Source of the DNA: Vibrio sonorensis
Lineage (GTDB): Bacteria; Pseudomonadota; Gammaproteobacteria; Enterobacterales; Vibrionaceae
DNA length: 40,878 bases
Assembly (NCBI RefSeq): GCF_001854765.1
Contig: NZ_LJJE01000008.1
Span: 1 to 40,878, forward strand
Reading direction: 5' to 3'
Both the position numbers and the translations under genes were made by a program. The notes under the pieces are model-generated. The model ran no database searches. It worked only from the letters and a program-made list of their open reading frames with translations, and was not told the DNA's origin. The stretch's first letter is position 1. Each line of letters begins with the position of its first letter. This document shows positions 27,858-37,901 of this stretch, piece after piece.

Positions 27858-28781
27858 TCACTGATTGCTCGCTTGTTTGGTTTTGAGTTTTTGGGTTCTG
27901 CTATATCTGATGCCATCGGTGCTAAATACCAGCAAGGCCCCCCAAATAAAGGCGAAGGTAATGGCTTTATCAATGGTAAATGCTTCACCATAAACCAGCA
28001 CTGCGAGTAAAAACATCAGGCTTGGCCCTATATATTGGAAGAAACCCAGTGTGGAAAGTTTTAAACGGGTGGCTGCGGCGGTAAAACACAGCAGTGGTAA
28101 GGTGGTGATGACGCCGGCTGCGATCAGAAGTAGATTCAGGTTGAAACCGTTGGTTGCAAAATCCGTCGTTGGCGAGTCAGCAATCCATAGTAAGTAAATA
28201 GCGGCGGCCGGCAGCATAATGAGAGTCTCAATAAACAGGCCTGTTTGCGCATCTAAACTGACCTTTTTTCTCAACAAGGCGTAGAAACCGAAACTGAGTG
28301 CCAGTGCGATAGCGACAATTGGCACCGAGCCAAACGCTACAAGCTGAATAATCACGCCAGTTGCAGCAAGTGCAACGGCCACCCACTGCATTTTTCTCAG
28401 CCTTTCCCCTAGGAAAACCATACCTAAAATGACATTGATTAACGGGTTGATGTAGTAACCCAAGCTTGCGTCTAACATGTGATTAGCATTGACAGCCCAG
28501 ATAAAAATCAACCAATTGGCACCGACGAGAAGAGACGTTGCAATGAGATAGAGTATCTTCTTTTTGTTTTTTATTACATCTCTAACATTTCGCCATAAGC
28601 GACCAAAGAAGAGTAAAACGGCCAGCAACACAAAAGACCAAACAACGCGATGACTGAGTATTTCTAAAGCTGGGACTTGGTTGATCGCCTTAAAATAGAT
28701 AGGGGCAAACCCCCACATACTATAAGCGCCTACGGCAAATAAAATCCCCTGACGCGCTCTTTGTTGTTCTTCCGGTGCCAT
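27858..28781 (-). CDS. rarD: RarD-type EamA-family permease
   Basis: 307-residue inner-membrane protein with ten predicted helices, matching RarD (GILFAVGAYSMWGFAPIYFK, IFIWAVNANHMLDASLGYYI, NPLINVILGMVFLGERL). RarD was named from a chloramphenicol-resistance phenotype; its natural substrate is not established. The open frame extends to 28910, but the first 43 residues are unlike the family and overlap the promoter region shared with recQ, so ATG 28781 is preferred. It is divergent from recQ. Confidence 0.9.
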   Translation of the reverse strand: MAPEEQQRARQGILFAVGAYSMWGFAPIYFKAINQVPALEILSHRVVWSFVLLAVLLFFGRLWRNVRDVIKNKKKILYLIATSLLVGANWLIFIWAVNANHMLDASLGYYINPLINVILGMVFLGERLRKMQWVAVALAATGVIIQLVAFGSVPIVAIALALSFGFYALLRKKVSLDAQTGLFIETLIMLPAAAIYLLWIADSPTTDFATNGFNLNLLLIAAGVITTLPLLCFTAAATRLKLSTLGFFQYIGPSLMFLLAVLVYGEAFTIDKAITFAFIWGALLVFSTDGIRYSRTQKLKTKQASNQ

Positions 28782-28994
28782 GTTCGACCTGATTAATATT
28801 GTGTTGAGCAAAGGCGCAGTATAACGAGTGCGGAGCAGACTTTGAAACATCTTGGAACAAAAAATAAACCGCATACCACCCCAGCGACTGCCTTGCTTTC
28901 TACCTAGCATCGAAAGGCGGGTTGAGTATACAATGTGCGCTCTATAAACCTGACTGACTACGTCGTACCTTTTGGTGCGGTTCGAGACCGATTA

Positions 28995-30829
28995 ATGACC
29001 TCCACACTTTTAGCTCAATCACCAGAAGAAACACTCGCATCACAAGATGTACTAGAAAAGGTGTTTGGCTACCAGTCATTCAGAGAAGGTCAGCAGGAAG
29101 TCATCGATGCTGCCGTCGCAGGACAAGACTCTCTTGTGATCATGCCGACCGGTGGAGGCAAATCGCTTTGTTACCAGATCCCCGCTTTAGTGAGAGGGGG
29201 CTTAACTCTGGTCATTTCGCCTCTAATTTCCCTGATGAAAGATCAGGTAGACCAACTAAAAGCAAACGGAGTAGCCGCCGAATGCGTTAACTCGACAATG
29301 AGTCGTGAAGCGCTGGTTTCCGTCTACAATCGAATGCATTCAGGAGGATTGAGTTTAGTGTATGTCTCCCCTGAACGCGTTTTGATGCGCGACTTTATTG
29401 AGAGACTATCTAATATCCCTTTGACCATGATTGCCGTGGACGAAGCGCATTGTATTTCACAGTGGGGGCACGACTTTCGCCCCGAATACGCTGCGTTAGG
29501 GCAACTAAAACAGCAGTTCCCTCATGTCCCCGTTATGGCATTGACGGCGACGGCAGATGAAGCAACCCGTAGCGATATCACCCAGCGTCTCCAACTTGCT
29601 GAACCGCATGTCTATTTGGGTAGTTTCGACAGGCCGAACATACGCTACACCCTGGTAGAAAAACACAAGCCTGTTTCCCAAATTATCCGTTTTCTAGAAG
29701 AGTACAAAGGTCAGTGCGGCATTATCTATTGCGGCAGTCGCAAAAAAGTCGAAATGCTGACGGAAAAGCTGTGCAATAACCATATACGTGCCGCTGGTTA
29801 CCACGCCGGCATGGAGGTGGATGAACGTGCCTATGTACAAGAAGCGTTTCAAAGAGACGATATTCAAATTGTGGTGGCGACCGTTGCTTTTGGTATGGGG
29901 ATTAACAAACCTAACGTTCGATTTGTTGCTCACTTTGATATTCCGAGAAATATTGAATCTTACTATCAGGAGACGGGTAGAGCTGGGCGCGATGGTTTGC
30001 CAGCAGAAGCATGATGCTTTACGATCCGGCCGATATGGGATGGCTACGCAAGATCTTGGACGAAAAAGAAGACGGACCGCAAAAGCAGGTGGAGTCCCAT
30101 AAGCTCAACTCAATGGGGGCATTCGCGGAGGCGCAAACCTGTCGCCGTCAGGTTTTGCTTAACTATTTTGGTGAGTACCGAGCAGAACCATGCGGCAACT
30201 GCGACATATGCTTAGATCCGCCAAAACGGTTTGATGCAACAGAACAAGCGCAAAAAGCGCTTTCATGTGTCTATCGAGTGAACCAAAGTTTTGGTATCGG
30301 TTACGTGGTGGAAGTTTTACGCGGGATGCAAAACATTCGAATTCGCGACCACGGCCACGACAAGCTTTCGACCTATGGGCTAGGTCGTGAAAACAGCCAC
30401 GATTATTGGGTGAGTATTTTCCGTCAATTGATTCACAAAGGGTTACTGACTCAAAATATCACTCGAAATTCAACATTACAGTTAACAGAAGAAGCTCGTC
30501 CTCTGCTAAGAGGGGAAGTTGAGTTGGAGTTAGCGGTACCTAGGTTGGATACGGCCGCCAGAGCCGCGAAATCCGATAAACTTTCTAACAAGCATTACGA
30601 CAAAAAACTCTTTGCCAAGCTTCGAAAACTGCGTAAATCGATAGCGGATGAAGATGGTATTCCACCTTATGTGGTTTTCAGTGACGCCACCTTGATCGAT
30701 ATGGCCGATATTTTGCCGACATCATATGGGGAAATGCTTGCCGTAAATGGTGTCGGTCAGCGCAAACTGGAAAAATACGCCGATCCATTTTTAGATTTGA
30801 TTCAGGAACACATTACCCATCATGGCTGA
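28995..30829 (+). pseudogene. recQ: ATP-dependent DNA helicase RecQ, one-base frameshift
   Basis: RecQ is a 3'-5' helicase of the RecF recombination pathway. Frame one (from ATG 28995) has Walker A MPTGGGKSLCYQIPAL, the DEAH box DEAHCISQWGHDFRPEY and the motif VI region YYQETGRAGRDGLPAEA. Frame two continues MLYDPADMGWL, the zinc-binding cysteines (TCRRQVLLNYFGE, then CGNCDIC) and an HRDC domain (LPTSYGEMLAVNGVGQRKL). At about 30010 the DNA reads GCATGATGC where GCAATGATGC is expected, so one A of a pair is missing and the frame stops at TGA. Restored length is 611 residues, like E. coli RecQ. The in-frame start at 28935 lies in the rarD-recQ promoter region and adds unrelated sequence. Confidence 0.9.
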
Positions 30830-31130
30830 TACGAGATTTGGTTTGATAAGTTACGACCAAGAACAAGCGCGAGTACTGATTCGAACTCCTAGCTTTAACT
30901 TCGATGACTTCCCTACTTTGGCGGATGAACTCCTTCAATTGCTGTCAGCTAAAGTGTTAGAAAAACAGTGGGATGCGGATCTCTATTCGTGGCTTATCGA
31001 TTTTGAAGGTGCGCAGCTAATGTTGAAAGCGGAACACTACAGCGAAAGTGTCTGGATCGAAGCACTGACAAAAAATGATTCGCAGGAAGAACTCGCTTTC
31101 TTAGCCTCTCTATTTGAGCGTGGATTTTAA
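30822..31130 (+). CDS. DUF3630 family protein, function unknown
   Basis: 102-residue soluble acidic protein beginning MADTRFGLISYDQEQARVLI, with a single small alpha/beta domain suggested by its pattern (QWDADLYSWLIDFEGAQLML). Its ATG overlaps the recQ stop region by eight bases, so it is cotranscribed and translationally coupled with recQ. Similar small proteins follow recQ in other vibrios, from which I take the DUF3630 label; no activity is known to me. Confidence 0.75.
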   Translation: MADTRFGLISYDQEQARVLIRTPSFNFDDFPTLADELLQLLSAKVLEKQWDADLYSWLIDFEGAQLMLKAEHYSESVWIEALTKNDSQEELAFLASLFERGF

Positions 31131-31169
31131 AGAGTTTTTCCTAGCAAACGGTTGCTATTATTCCATCTA

Positions 31170-31197
31170 TTGCACCTTGCATGGTTTACTGTATAAT
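31170..31197 (+). promoter_or_regulatory. Sigma-70 promoter of yhhQ
   Basis: TTGCAC (31170-31175), 16-base spacer, TATAAT (31192-31197). Transcription would start near 31204 and leave a leader of about 105 bases ending in the preQ1 riboswitch. Confidence 0.7.
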
Positions 31198-31266
31198 CGC
31201 CCGCCGCTCTAGTGAGCAATTTTCATTTTTACATTGTTGGTCTGTATCTGCGTTTTGTAGATGCAA

Positions 31267-31302
31267 TTTGGGTTCCCTCACCCCCAAAACAAACTAAAAA
31301 GG
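31267..31302 (+). promoter_or_regulatory. preQ1-I riboswitch upstream of yhhQ
   Basis: The leader just before the start codon reads TTTGGG-TTC-CCTCAC-CCCCAAA followed by ACAAACTAAAAAGG. This fits the preQ1-I aptamer: a short stem, a C-rich loop, then an A-rich tail with AACTAA that folds back to make a pseudoknot. The tail runs into the ribosome site (AAAAGG 31297-31302), so ligand binding should block translation. The downstream gene is a queuosine-precursor transporter, which supports the assignment. Confidence 0.8.
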
Positions 31303-31308
31303 TATCGC

Positions 31309-31977
31309 ATGAATAACTTTACCCCTGCGCAAATGCGCAAAGCCCTTTTGTGGCTCGTCTCTTTCCATCTTATTATTATCGCTTCAAGTAACTACCTCGT
31401 TCAGTTGCCGTTCACCATTTTTGGTATGCATACGACTTGGGGAGCTTTTACTTTCCCATTTATCTTTTTGGCAACCGACCTTACGGTGCGAATCTTTGGG
31501 GCTAAACTTGCCCGAAAAATCATCTTTTTGGTGATGCTTCCGGCATTGGCCGTCTCTTACTTGCTGTCGGTAATCTTCTTTGAAGGGCAGTTCCAAGGTT
31601 TTGCCCACTTAAGTGAGTTTAACTTGTTTGTCGCTCGTATCGCGGTAGCGAGCTTTATGGCGTATATGCTGGGACAGATTTTGGATGTTCACGTATTTAA
31701 CCGATTGAGAATGATGAAACAGTGGTGGATTGCACCAACGTGTTCAACTCTAATTGGTAATGCGCTGGATACCGTCGCCTTCTTTGCTATTGCGTTCTAT
31801 CAAAGTCCTGATCCATTTATGGCAGAGCACTGGACGGAAATCGCGCTGGTGGATTACGGCTTTAAATTGCTCATCAGCTTAGGTCTGTTTGTCCCTATGT
31901 ACGGTGTTTTGCTGAACTACTTGATTGGCAAAATCACATCGGTCAATCCAGAGTTTAAACCTTTGGGTGCCGCATAA
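31309..31977 (+). CDS. yhhQ: Queuosine-precursor (preQ0/preQ1) transporter
   Basis: 222-residue inner-membrane protein of the YhhQ/COG1738 family with about six helices (VSFHLIIIASSNYLVQLPFT, GAFTFPFIFLATDLTVRIFG). It takes up 7-cyano- and 7-aminomethyl-7-deazaguanine for queuosine tRNA modification. The open frame extends to 31261, but the leader contains a preQ1 riboswitch there, so ATG 31309 after AAAAGG is the true start. Length equals E. coli YhhQ (221). It has its own promoter and terminator. Confidence 0.93.
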   Translation: MNNFTPAQMRKALLWLVSFHLIIIASSNYLVQLPFTIFGMHTTWGAFTFPFIFLATDLTVRIFGAKLARKIIFLVMLPALAVSYLLSVIFFEGQFQGFAHLSEFNLFVARIAVASFMAYMLGQILDVHVFNRLRMMKQWWIAPTCSTLIGNALDTVAFFAIAFYQSPDPFMAEHWTEIALVDYGFKLLISLGLFVPMYGVLLNYLIGKITSVNPEFKPLGAA

Positions 31978-31980
31978 AGA

Positions 31981-32006
31981 AAAGCCCGCGACAGCGGGCT
32001 TTTTTA
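31981..32006. terminator. Terminator between yhhQ and gppA
   Basis: Nine-pair stem AAAGCCCGC (31981-31989) with GCGGGCTTT (31994-32002), loop GACA, and T residues to 32005. The left flank (AAAGA) supports use from the minus strand too. Confidence 0.88.
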
Positions 32007-32024
32007 CGTCTATTGAACGGTGAT

Positions 32025-33512
32025 TTACTCAACCAAGCTTAACGGCCATCCCATATCACTTTGGCGATGGGCTTCTATTTCCAGTTCTGCCGCAGTAAGT
32101 GGGTTCGCTACTAACCATGCTTTATCGATGCAAAGTGTTAACTTGTCATCCTCTGCATGAAGAGTGAAACTTGGCTCTAAGTCTGGATTCCGGCGATGGG
32201 TGAGAAGTACGGCCAGCCTTAACAGTCTTAGTACCCGTTTACCACTGAGCGCAGAAAGTGCGTATTGCTCAGGTAGCGAAGACAGCTGGTCTCGATAACG
32301 TCGAGCGACTTCAGCCATAAAGTGTTTCTGAGCGCGTGTATAACCGGGTAAATCGAGGTGGCTTAAAAGGTAAGCACTGTGCTCGCCGCCTTTCTTGAAA
32401 TCTATGGTGAGGCCAATTTCGTGCAGATGAGCAATGCTCTCTAGCAACATAGCGCCCTGACACTCTTTTATCCAAGTATCACCACCACACTGCTCAAGTA
32501 GCTTGTTTGCTAACGCTGCAACTTGTGCGCCATAACTGGAGTCGAGCTGGTAGCGAGTTTGAACACTGCACAGTGTACGTGCGCGAATATCATCTTGGCG
32601 AAGCTCTGGTACCATTTCGTAAACCATACCTTCGCGAAGTGCACCACCAGCCAAAGTCATGGATTCAATTTCAAGCAGTTCGAATATAGCGATCAAAATT
32701 GAAAGACCGCTCGGGAACACTAATGCTCGCTCTAGGGTGAGTCCTTCAATTTCTAACTCTTCAAGGTGGTCCGCCATCATTGCTTGCTTTTGCAAACGCT
32801 TTAACTTGGCGAGGGTGATCACTTCATCCATACCCTGCGCCAGCATAATTTCTTGCAGTGCCTGAACGGTTCCGGAAGCACCAACGCACACGTCCCAACC
32901 GAGGTCGGTGTACTGCTGTAATATGGGTTGAAGTGTCTCTTTGGCTGCCTGTATTGCATGGTCAAAGTTATTATGGTTAAGCTGTCTATCTTTAAAATAG
33001 CGCTCTAGCCACGTGACACAGCCCATTTTTAGGCTGGTCAAGGCCTTTGCGTCAAAGCCTTCGCCAATAATTAGCTCTGTACTTGCACCACCGATATCGA
33101 CCACCAACCTGCGGCCGATACCACCTGAAGTGTGTGCGACACCCTTATAGATGGTTGCTGCCTCTTCTTCTCCAGAAATGACATTGATTTCCTTGCCGAG
33201 AATTTGGTTCGCTTTTTCCAAAAACTGATTCGCGTTAGTGGCAGTACGGAGTGTAGCCGTACCAACGATGCGAATGTTTTCTGAAGGAATGTCTTGTAAG
33301 CGCTCAGCAAAAAGGCTCAGACAATCCCAGCCCCTTTGCATCGCTTCTAAACTCAATGCGTTGTTTTCATCTAAGCCTGCGGCTAAACGCACTTTTCGCT
33401 TTATTTTTGCCATTGTCTGTATGCTGCCATCAATGTGACGCACAACGAGCATGTGAAAACTGTTCGACCCGAGGTCGATAGCAGCATAAAGCGGAGAGAC
33501 AGCTTGGTTCAT
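32025..33512 (-). CDS. gppA: Guanosine-5'-triphosphate,3'-diphosphate pyrophosphatase
   Basis: 495-residue enzyme of the Ppx/GppA family that converts pppGpp to ppGpp in the stringent response. The actin-like ATPase fold is shown by [15 protein letters not shown] near the N-terminus, [14 protein letters not shown] and LPSGLSIL-type motifs ([15 protein letters not shown]). Length matches E. coli GppA (494). ATG 33512 is seven bases after the rhlB stop and gives [19 protein letters not shown]. It is cotranscribed with rhlB, as in E. coli. Confidence 0.94.
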   Translation of the reverse strand: MNQAVSPLYAAIDLGSNSFHMLVVRHIDGSIQTMAKIKRKVRLAAGLDENNALSLEAMQRGWDCLSLFAERLQDIPSENIRIVGTATLRTATNANQFLEKANQILGKEINVISGEEEAATIYKGVAHTSGGIGRRLVVDIGGASTELIIGEGFDAKALTSLKMGCVTWLERYFKDRQLNHNNFDHAIQAAKETLQPILQQYTDLGWDVCVGASGTVQALQEIMLAQGMDEVITLAKLKRLQKQAMMADHLEELEIEGLTLERALVFPSGLSILIAIFELLEIESMTLAGGALREGMVYEMVPELRQDDIRARTLCSVQTRYQLDSSYGAQVAALANKLLEQCGGDTWIKECQGAMLLESIAHLHEIGLTIDFKKGGEHSAYLLSHLDLPGYTRAQKHFMAEVARRYRDQLSSLPEQYALSALSGKRVLRLLRLAVLLTHRRNPDLEPSFTLHAEDDKLTLCIDKAWLVANPLTAAELEIEAHRQSDMGWPLSLVE

Positions 33513-33519
33513 AACAGGT

Positions 33520-34809
33520 TTACGCTTCCTTTCTCTGACGTGGGCGAGAACGACGCTGTGGTTTGCGAGAACCACCAGTATTGGTGCGACGTTGTTGCTG
33601 ACGAGAAGAACGCATACGCAGTGGTGCTGGCAAATCTTCGATCAAGGCTGTTGGGTCGTAGTCTGATACTGGGATCGTATGCTCAATGTACTCTTCAATA
33701 GCGGGAAGGTTGATCGCGTAATCTTCACAAGCAAAGCTAATTGAGTGACCGCTTGCACCAGCGCGACCAGTACGGCCGATACGGTGAACGTAATCTTCAC
33801 AGTCGTCAGGTAAGTCGTAGTTAAACACGTGCGTGACCTGCGGGATGTGTAGACCACGAGCCGCAACGTCGGTTGCCACCAGAATATCTACTTCACCTCT
33901 AGTGAACTGTTCAAGAATGCGCTCGCGTTTTTTCTGAGGAACGTCACCAGTTAGGAGACCAACACGGTGGCCATCTGCCGCTAGGTGTCCCCATATCGAC
34001 TCACATTTGTGCTTAGTATTGGCAAACACAATTGCGCGATCTGGCCATTCTTCTTCAACTAGAGTTTGCAGAAGAGTCATTTTGTCTTGGTTAGAAGGGT
34101 AGAACAGTTCTTCTTGGATACGGTGACCAGTTTTTTGTTCTGGCTCAACAACAACGTGCTCTGGGTTGTGCATATGTTCAAATGCAAGTTCTTGAACTCG
34201 ATAAGAAAGCGTTGCAGAGAACAGCATATTCAAACGATCTTTTGGTTCTGGCATACGACGGAACAAGAAGCGAATATCTTTGATAAAGCCAAGATCAAAC
34301 ATACGGTCAGCTTCATCAAGGACAACAGCTTGAATGCTGTTCAGGTTGAATACGCGTTGCTTATAGAAATCGATAATTCGACCAGTTGTACCTATAAGTA
34401 CATCGACACCTTGTTCCAATTTTGTGAGCTGCTTCTCATAACTTTCGCCGCCATAAGCCAATGCAGCCTTAATTCCAGTGCTTGCAATTAGCGGTTCAGC
34501 ATCGTTATAGATCTGAATTGCCAGTTCACGAGTCGGCGCCATAATGATGGCTCTAGGCTGAGTTGCCTTGCGACCTTCGTGTTCTTCCGTCGTTAAAAGG
34601 TGATTAAAAGTAGCAGTAAGAAACGCTAAGGTTTTACCAGTACCCGTTTGGGCCTGGCCTGCTATGTCTTGGCCGGTGAGCAGTACCGGCAACGCCAAGG
34701 CTTGGATAGGGGTACAAAATTCAAACCCTTTTTGCTCCAATCCCTTGATAATCTGGGGGTGTAACTCCAGATCGGCGAACTTTTGCTCTGTGATATGCGT
34801 CTTTTTCAT
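33520..34809 (-). CDS. rhlB: ATP-dependent RNA helicase RhlB
   Basis: 429-residue DEAD-box helicase that unwinds RNA for the degradosome by binding RNase E. The Q motif ([13 protein letters not shown]), Walker A (AQTGTGKT), DEAD box ([10 protein letters not shown]), FSATLS and [10 protein letters not shown] are all present. The C-terminal tail is very basic ([20 protein letters not shown]), as is usual. It is divergent from trxA and upstream of gppA. Confidence 0.95.
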   Translation of the reverse strand: MKKTHITEQKFADLELHPQIIKGLEQKGFEFCTPIQALALPVLLTGQDIAGQAQTGTGKTLAFLTATFNHLLTTEEHEGRKATQPRAIIMAPTRELAIQIYNDAEPLIASTGIKAALAYGGESYEKQLTKLEQGVDVLIGTTGRIIDFYKQRVFNLNSIQAVVLDEADRMFDLGFIKDIRFLFRRMPEPKDRLNMLFSATLSYRVQELAFEHMHNPEHVVVEPEQKTGHRIQEELFYPSNQDKMTLLQTLVEEEWPDRAIVFANTKHKCESIWGHLAADGHRVGLLTGDVPQKKRERILEQFTRGEVDILVATDVAARGLHIPQVTHVFNYDLPDDCEDYVHRIGRTGRAGASGHSISFACEDYAINLPAIEEYIEHTIPVSDYDPTALIEDLPAPLRMRSSRQQQRRTNTGGSRKPQRRSRPRQRKEA

Positions 34810-34875
34810 TGCTATAGAATATCAGCTTCCACTTGCAATACGGAAGTAAATACATTCCAATAGGGCATCTATTTA

Positions 34876-34894
34876 CTGGTTATCATCTAACCAG
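34876..34894 (+). repeat. Perfect inverted repeat in the trxA leader
   Basis: CTGGTTA (34876-34882) and TAACCAG (34888-34894) with a five-base spacer lie 27 bases before the trxA start. It could be a regulator-binding site or an mRNA hairpin. I do not recognise the regulator. Confidence 0.5.
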
Positions 34895-34921
34895 GTCCGA
34901 AAAAACACATTGGAGTGTAAG

Positions 34922-35248
34922 ATGAGTGATAAGATTTTGCAGCTGACGGACGACGGTTTTGAGAACGACGTTATTAACGCTGCTGGCCCTGTATTAGTTG
35001 ATTTTTGGGCAGAGTGGTGTGGACCATGCAAAATGATTGCACCTATTCTTGATGAAATCGCTGACGAATACGCAGGCCAGGTCACTATCGGCAAATTGAA
35101 TATCGACCAGAATGCAGGTACTCCACCTAAATTTGGTATCCGCGGTATTCCAACCTTGTTACTGTTTAAAGGCGGTAACGTGGCAGCAACGAAAGTTGGC
35201 GCACTTTCTAAGACTCAATTAAAAGAGTTTCTAGACGCTAACCTTTAA
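34922..35248 (+). CDS. trxA: Thioredoxin 1
   Basis: 108-residue cytoplasmic thiol-disulfide reductant with active site WCGPC at residues 32-36 and the cis-Pro in [15 protein letters not shown] precedes ATG 34922. The four extra residues of the longer frame (from 34910) overlap the ribosome site. It is followed by its own terminator and then rho, the same order as in E. coli. Confidence 0.96.
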   Translation: MSDKILQLTDDGFENDVINAAGPVLVDFWAEWCGPCKMIAPILDEIADEYAGQVTIGKLNIDQNAGTPPKFGIRGIPTLLLFKGGNVAATKVGALSKTQLKEFLDANL

Positions 35249-35264
35249 GCCAAACACTAACGAG

Positions 35265-35300
35265 ACCGTGCATTTTTACCCAATGCACGGTTTTGTTTTT
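35265..35300 (+). terminator. Rho-independent terminator of trxA
   Basis: Ten-pair stem ACCGTGCATT (35265-35274) with AATGCACGGT (35282-35291), then a T-rich tail. Confidence 0.85.
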
Positions 35301-35450
35301 GAACAGCAACAATTTATGGACTAGGCTACTATTTAGTGCTAGTTTATCGCACGTTAATTAAACAAGTGTTCTCTTCTTGGTCGATCCTGAGACCAAATCC
35401 ATCTTAACTTAACAACAGATCCTATTTTGACTAAACAAGCATCCACCACA

Positions 35451-36710
35451 ATGAATCTAACAGAACTGAAGAACAGACCTGTGTCTGAACTTGTTAAACT
35501 TGGTGAAAGCCTAGGACTTGAAAACCTGGCTCGCCTTAGAAAACAAGACATCATCTTCTCCATCCTCAAAGCACACGCTAAAAGTGGTGAAGACATATTT
35601 GGCGACGGGGTACTGGAGATTCTTCAAGACGGCTTTGGTTTCCTGCGAAGCGCTGACAGCTCCTACCTTGCTGGCCCTGATGACATCTACGTATCACCTA
35701 GTCAAATTCGTCGATTTAACCTGCGTACTGGTGACTCTATTGCCGGTAAAATCCGTCCGCCAAAAGATGGTGAGCGTTACTTTGCACTGTTAAAAGTAAA
35801 CACGGTTAACGACGACAAGCCAGATAATGCTCGTAATAAGATCCTGTTTGAAAACTTAACGCCGCTTCACGCTAATGAGCGTATGGTAATGGAGCGTGGT
35901 AACGGTTCGACAGAAGACATCACTGCACGTGTATTAGACTTAGCGTCTCCGATCGGTAAAGGCCAGCGTGGTCTGATTGTCGCTCCGCCAAAAGCGGGTA
36001 AGACAATGTTGCTACAGAACATTGCACAAAGCATTGCGTACAACCACCCAGAGTGTGAGTTGATGGTTCTGCTTATCGATGAGCGTCCAGAAGAAGTAAC
36101 TGAGATGCAGCGCTTGGTGAAAGGTGAAGTTGTAGCTTCTACCTTTGACGAACCAGCATCACGTCACGTTCAAGTAGCTGAGATGGTGATCGAAAAAGCT
36201 AAGCGTTTAGTCGAGCACAAAAAAGACGTCGTGATTCTATTGGATTCAATCACTCGTTTAGCTCGTGCTTACAACACGGTAGTACCATCTTCGGGTAAAG
36301 TACTGACCGGTGGTGTGGATGCGAATGCTCTGCATCGTCCAAAGCGTTTCTTTGGTGCGGCGCGTAACGTTGAAGAAGGTGGCAGTCTGACCATTCTCGC
36401 TACTGCTCTTGTTGATACTGGTTCTAAGATGGACGAAGTTATCTACGAAGAGTTCAAAGGTACGGGTAACATGGAAATTCACCTAAACCGCAAGATCGCA
36501 GAAAAACGTGTATTCCCAGCAATTGACTTCAATCGTTCTGGTACTCGTCGCGAAGAGCTTTTGACTAAAACAGAAGAACTTCAGAAGATGTGGATACTGC
36601 GTAAGATAGTTCACCCAATGGGCGAAATCGATGCGATGGAATTCCTTATCGATAAGTTGGCTATGACCAAAACCAACGATGAGTTTTTCGACGCAATGCG
36701 TAGACAATAA
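35451..36710 (+). CDS. rho: Transcription termination factor Rho
   Basis: 419-residue hexameric RNA helicase, the same length as E. coli Rho and nearly identical to it. RNA-binding domain includes [20 protein letters not shown], Walker A is [10 protein letters not shown] and the Q-loop region is [20 protein letters not shown]. The longer frame starts with TTG 35427 and adds eight residues; ATG 35451 gives the conserved MNLTELKN start. The 200-base leader separates it from trxA and presumably carries autoregulatory signals. Confidence 0.97.
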   Translation: MNLTELKNRPVSELVKLGESLGLENLARLRKQDIIFSILKAHAKSGEDIFGDGVLEILQDGFGFLRSADSSYLAGPDDIYVSPSQIRRFNLRTGDSIAGKIRPPKDGERYFALLKVNTVNDDKPDNARNKILFENLTPLHANERMVMERGNGSTEDITARVLDLASPIGKGQRGLIVAPPKAGKTMLLQNIAQSIAYNHPECELMVLLIDERPEEVTEMQRLVKGEVVASTFDEPASRHVQVAEMVIEKAKRLVEHKKDVVILLDSITRLARAYNTVVPSSGKVLTGGVDANALHRPKRFFGAARNVEEGGSLTILATALVDTGSKMDEVIYEEFKGTGNMEIHLNRKIAEKRVFPAIDFNRSGTRREELLTKTEELQKMWILRKIVHPMGEIDAMEFLIDKLAMTKTNDEFFDAMRRQ

Positions 36711-36729
36711 AACAAAGATTAAGAAAAAG

Positions 36730-36755
36730 CGCCACCCTAAGGGTGGCGTTTTTTA
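36730..36755 (+). terminator. Rho-independent terminator of rho
   Basis: Eight-pair stem CGCCACCC (36730-36737) with GGGTGGCG (36741-36748), loop TAA, then six T residues. Confidence 0.88.
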
Positions 36756-36810
36756 TTGCTTTATGGATGAGATAAGCTCAGAATAGAGAGATTGTTAACA
36801 GGAGGTTAAA

Positions 36811-37806
36811 ATGCAACAAGGAATGTTGTCTTCAGTACTCCTCGCTTGTTCCTTGCTGTTTTTTACTTCATCGGCAGTTGCTAAGGAAATGCAATCCGAA
36901 GAAGTGGTGCAGTGGAAGCAAGATGACCAAGTTCAACTAAAAGTGGCTGAGCTTCTTCAGCTATTTGTAGAACAAGATATTGATCAGTTGCAATTCTCAC
37001 TTCAGCGACTGGCTTTTCCGCAACAAGAAGTTGCGAGGTATCTGCTACTGGATAAAGTAGAGCAGCACGACCTAATACTTTCTCCGCAAATGGCGAGATT
37101 CGTAGAGTCTCAGCGAACCATGCATCCTACTTATCAAATGACGGAACGAGGCGATGGTTACGAGTTCACTGTCCCCGCTTTTAATTATCCAGCGACTGCC
37201 AGTCGTTTACTCAAAAAATGGACTCAAGACCAATCTACACTCGACTTTATCCTCAAAGCAGAAGAGGGCAATCTAGATCTGCAAGAGTGGTTATCAGGTC
37301 AAGAAGCACAAGTTCAAGCGCGTGAAAAGTTAATGATACGCGAACTAGATAGTTTATCGCCCGAAGCAGTGACTAAGTTGACGGAGCAGTTTATTCATAG
37401 CCCAGTGGTGAGTTGGTTACCATCGACACAAGTTATGGTGAGACTTGCTCAAGTGAGCGAAAGTGACAAAATCTATAACCTACTGTGGCTAATGAAAGCG
37501 GACTTCTTTACCCAAGAAGAGCTGAATCGACTGGCAAAACAGGGCGATGATTTTGCTCAAAGACAGTTAATCGCAGCGACGAAAAATCCCAGTTTAAAAA
37601 ATGATGCAATAGTGAACTTGGTAAGAATCCACCCGATGTCGAACAGGGTTAAGACTTACTTGATTTCCAGAATGTCGAACAACGACGATGCGTCATTTGT
37701 TGCAAAAGCACTTGTTCAGCAAGGTTACTCTGGGTGGCTAAGTGAACTGGCCTCAAATAACCAAAGTGTAAACCTTACTGCCATTCAGCAAGCCATGAAA
37801 CCGTAA
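36811..37806 (+). CDS. Secreted protein of unknown function
   Basis: 331 residues with a clear signal peptide (MLSSVLLACSLLFFTSSAVA, cleavage before KEMQSEE) and no membrane anchor in the mature part. The mature protein appears all-helical, with repeated helix-pair patterns (LLQLFVEQDIDQLQFSLQRL, QRQLIAATKNPSLKNDAIVN) that recall HEAT-like or TPR-like arrays, though I cannot confirm that. AGGAGG precedes the ATG at an ideal distance, so expression is probably good. It stands between rho and ubiD. I do not recognise a named family. Confidence 0.7.
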   Translation: MQQGMLSSVLLACSLLFFTSSAVAKEMQSEEVVQWKQDDQVQLKVAELLQLFVEQDIDQLQFSLQRLAFPQQEVARYLLLDKVEQHDLILSPQMARFVESQRTMHPTYQMTERGDGYEFTVPAFNYPATASRLLKKWTQDQSTLDFILKAEEGNLDLQEWLSGQEAQVQAREKLMIRELDSLSPEAVTKLTEQFIHSPVVSWLPSTQVMVRLAQVSESDKIYNLLWLMKADFFTQEELNRLAKQGDDFAQRQLIAATKNPSLKNDAIVNLVRIHPMSNRVKTYLISRMSNNDDASFVAKALVQQGYSGWLSELASNNQSVNLTAIQQAMKP

Positions 37807-37850
37807 ACACAATATGGCGAAATAACCACAATAAAAAGGAGGATCGTAGG

Positions 37851-37883
37851 ATGCCTCTTTTTGGTATACTGCGTGCAGTTTAA
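37851..37883 (+). CDS. Possible 10-residue leader peptide upstream of ubiD
   Basis: ATG 37851 is preceded by a perfect AAGGAGG with an eight-base spacer and followed by MPLFGILRAV and TAA at 37881-37883, 18 bases before the ubiD start. A TATACT inside it (37865-37870) might equally be the -10 of the ubiD promoter, so the ribosome site could be chance. Confidence 0.3.
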   Translation: MPLFGILRAV

Positions 37884-37901
37884 CCAGCCAGTAGAAGGCC
37901 A

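Noticed and set aside
27858..28910. Longer form of RarD starting at 28910
   Set aside because: The extra 43 residues are unlike the family and cover the promoter region shared with recQ.
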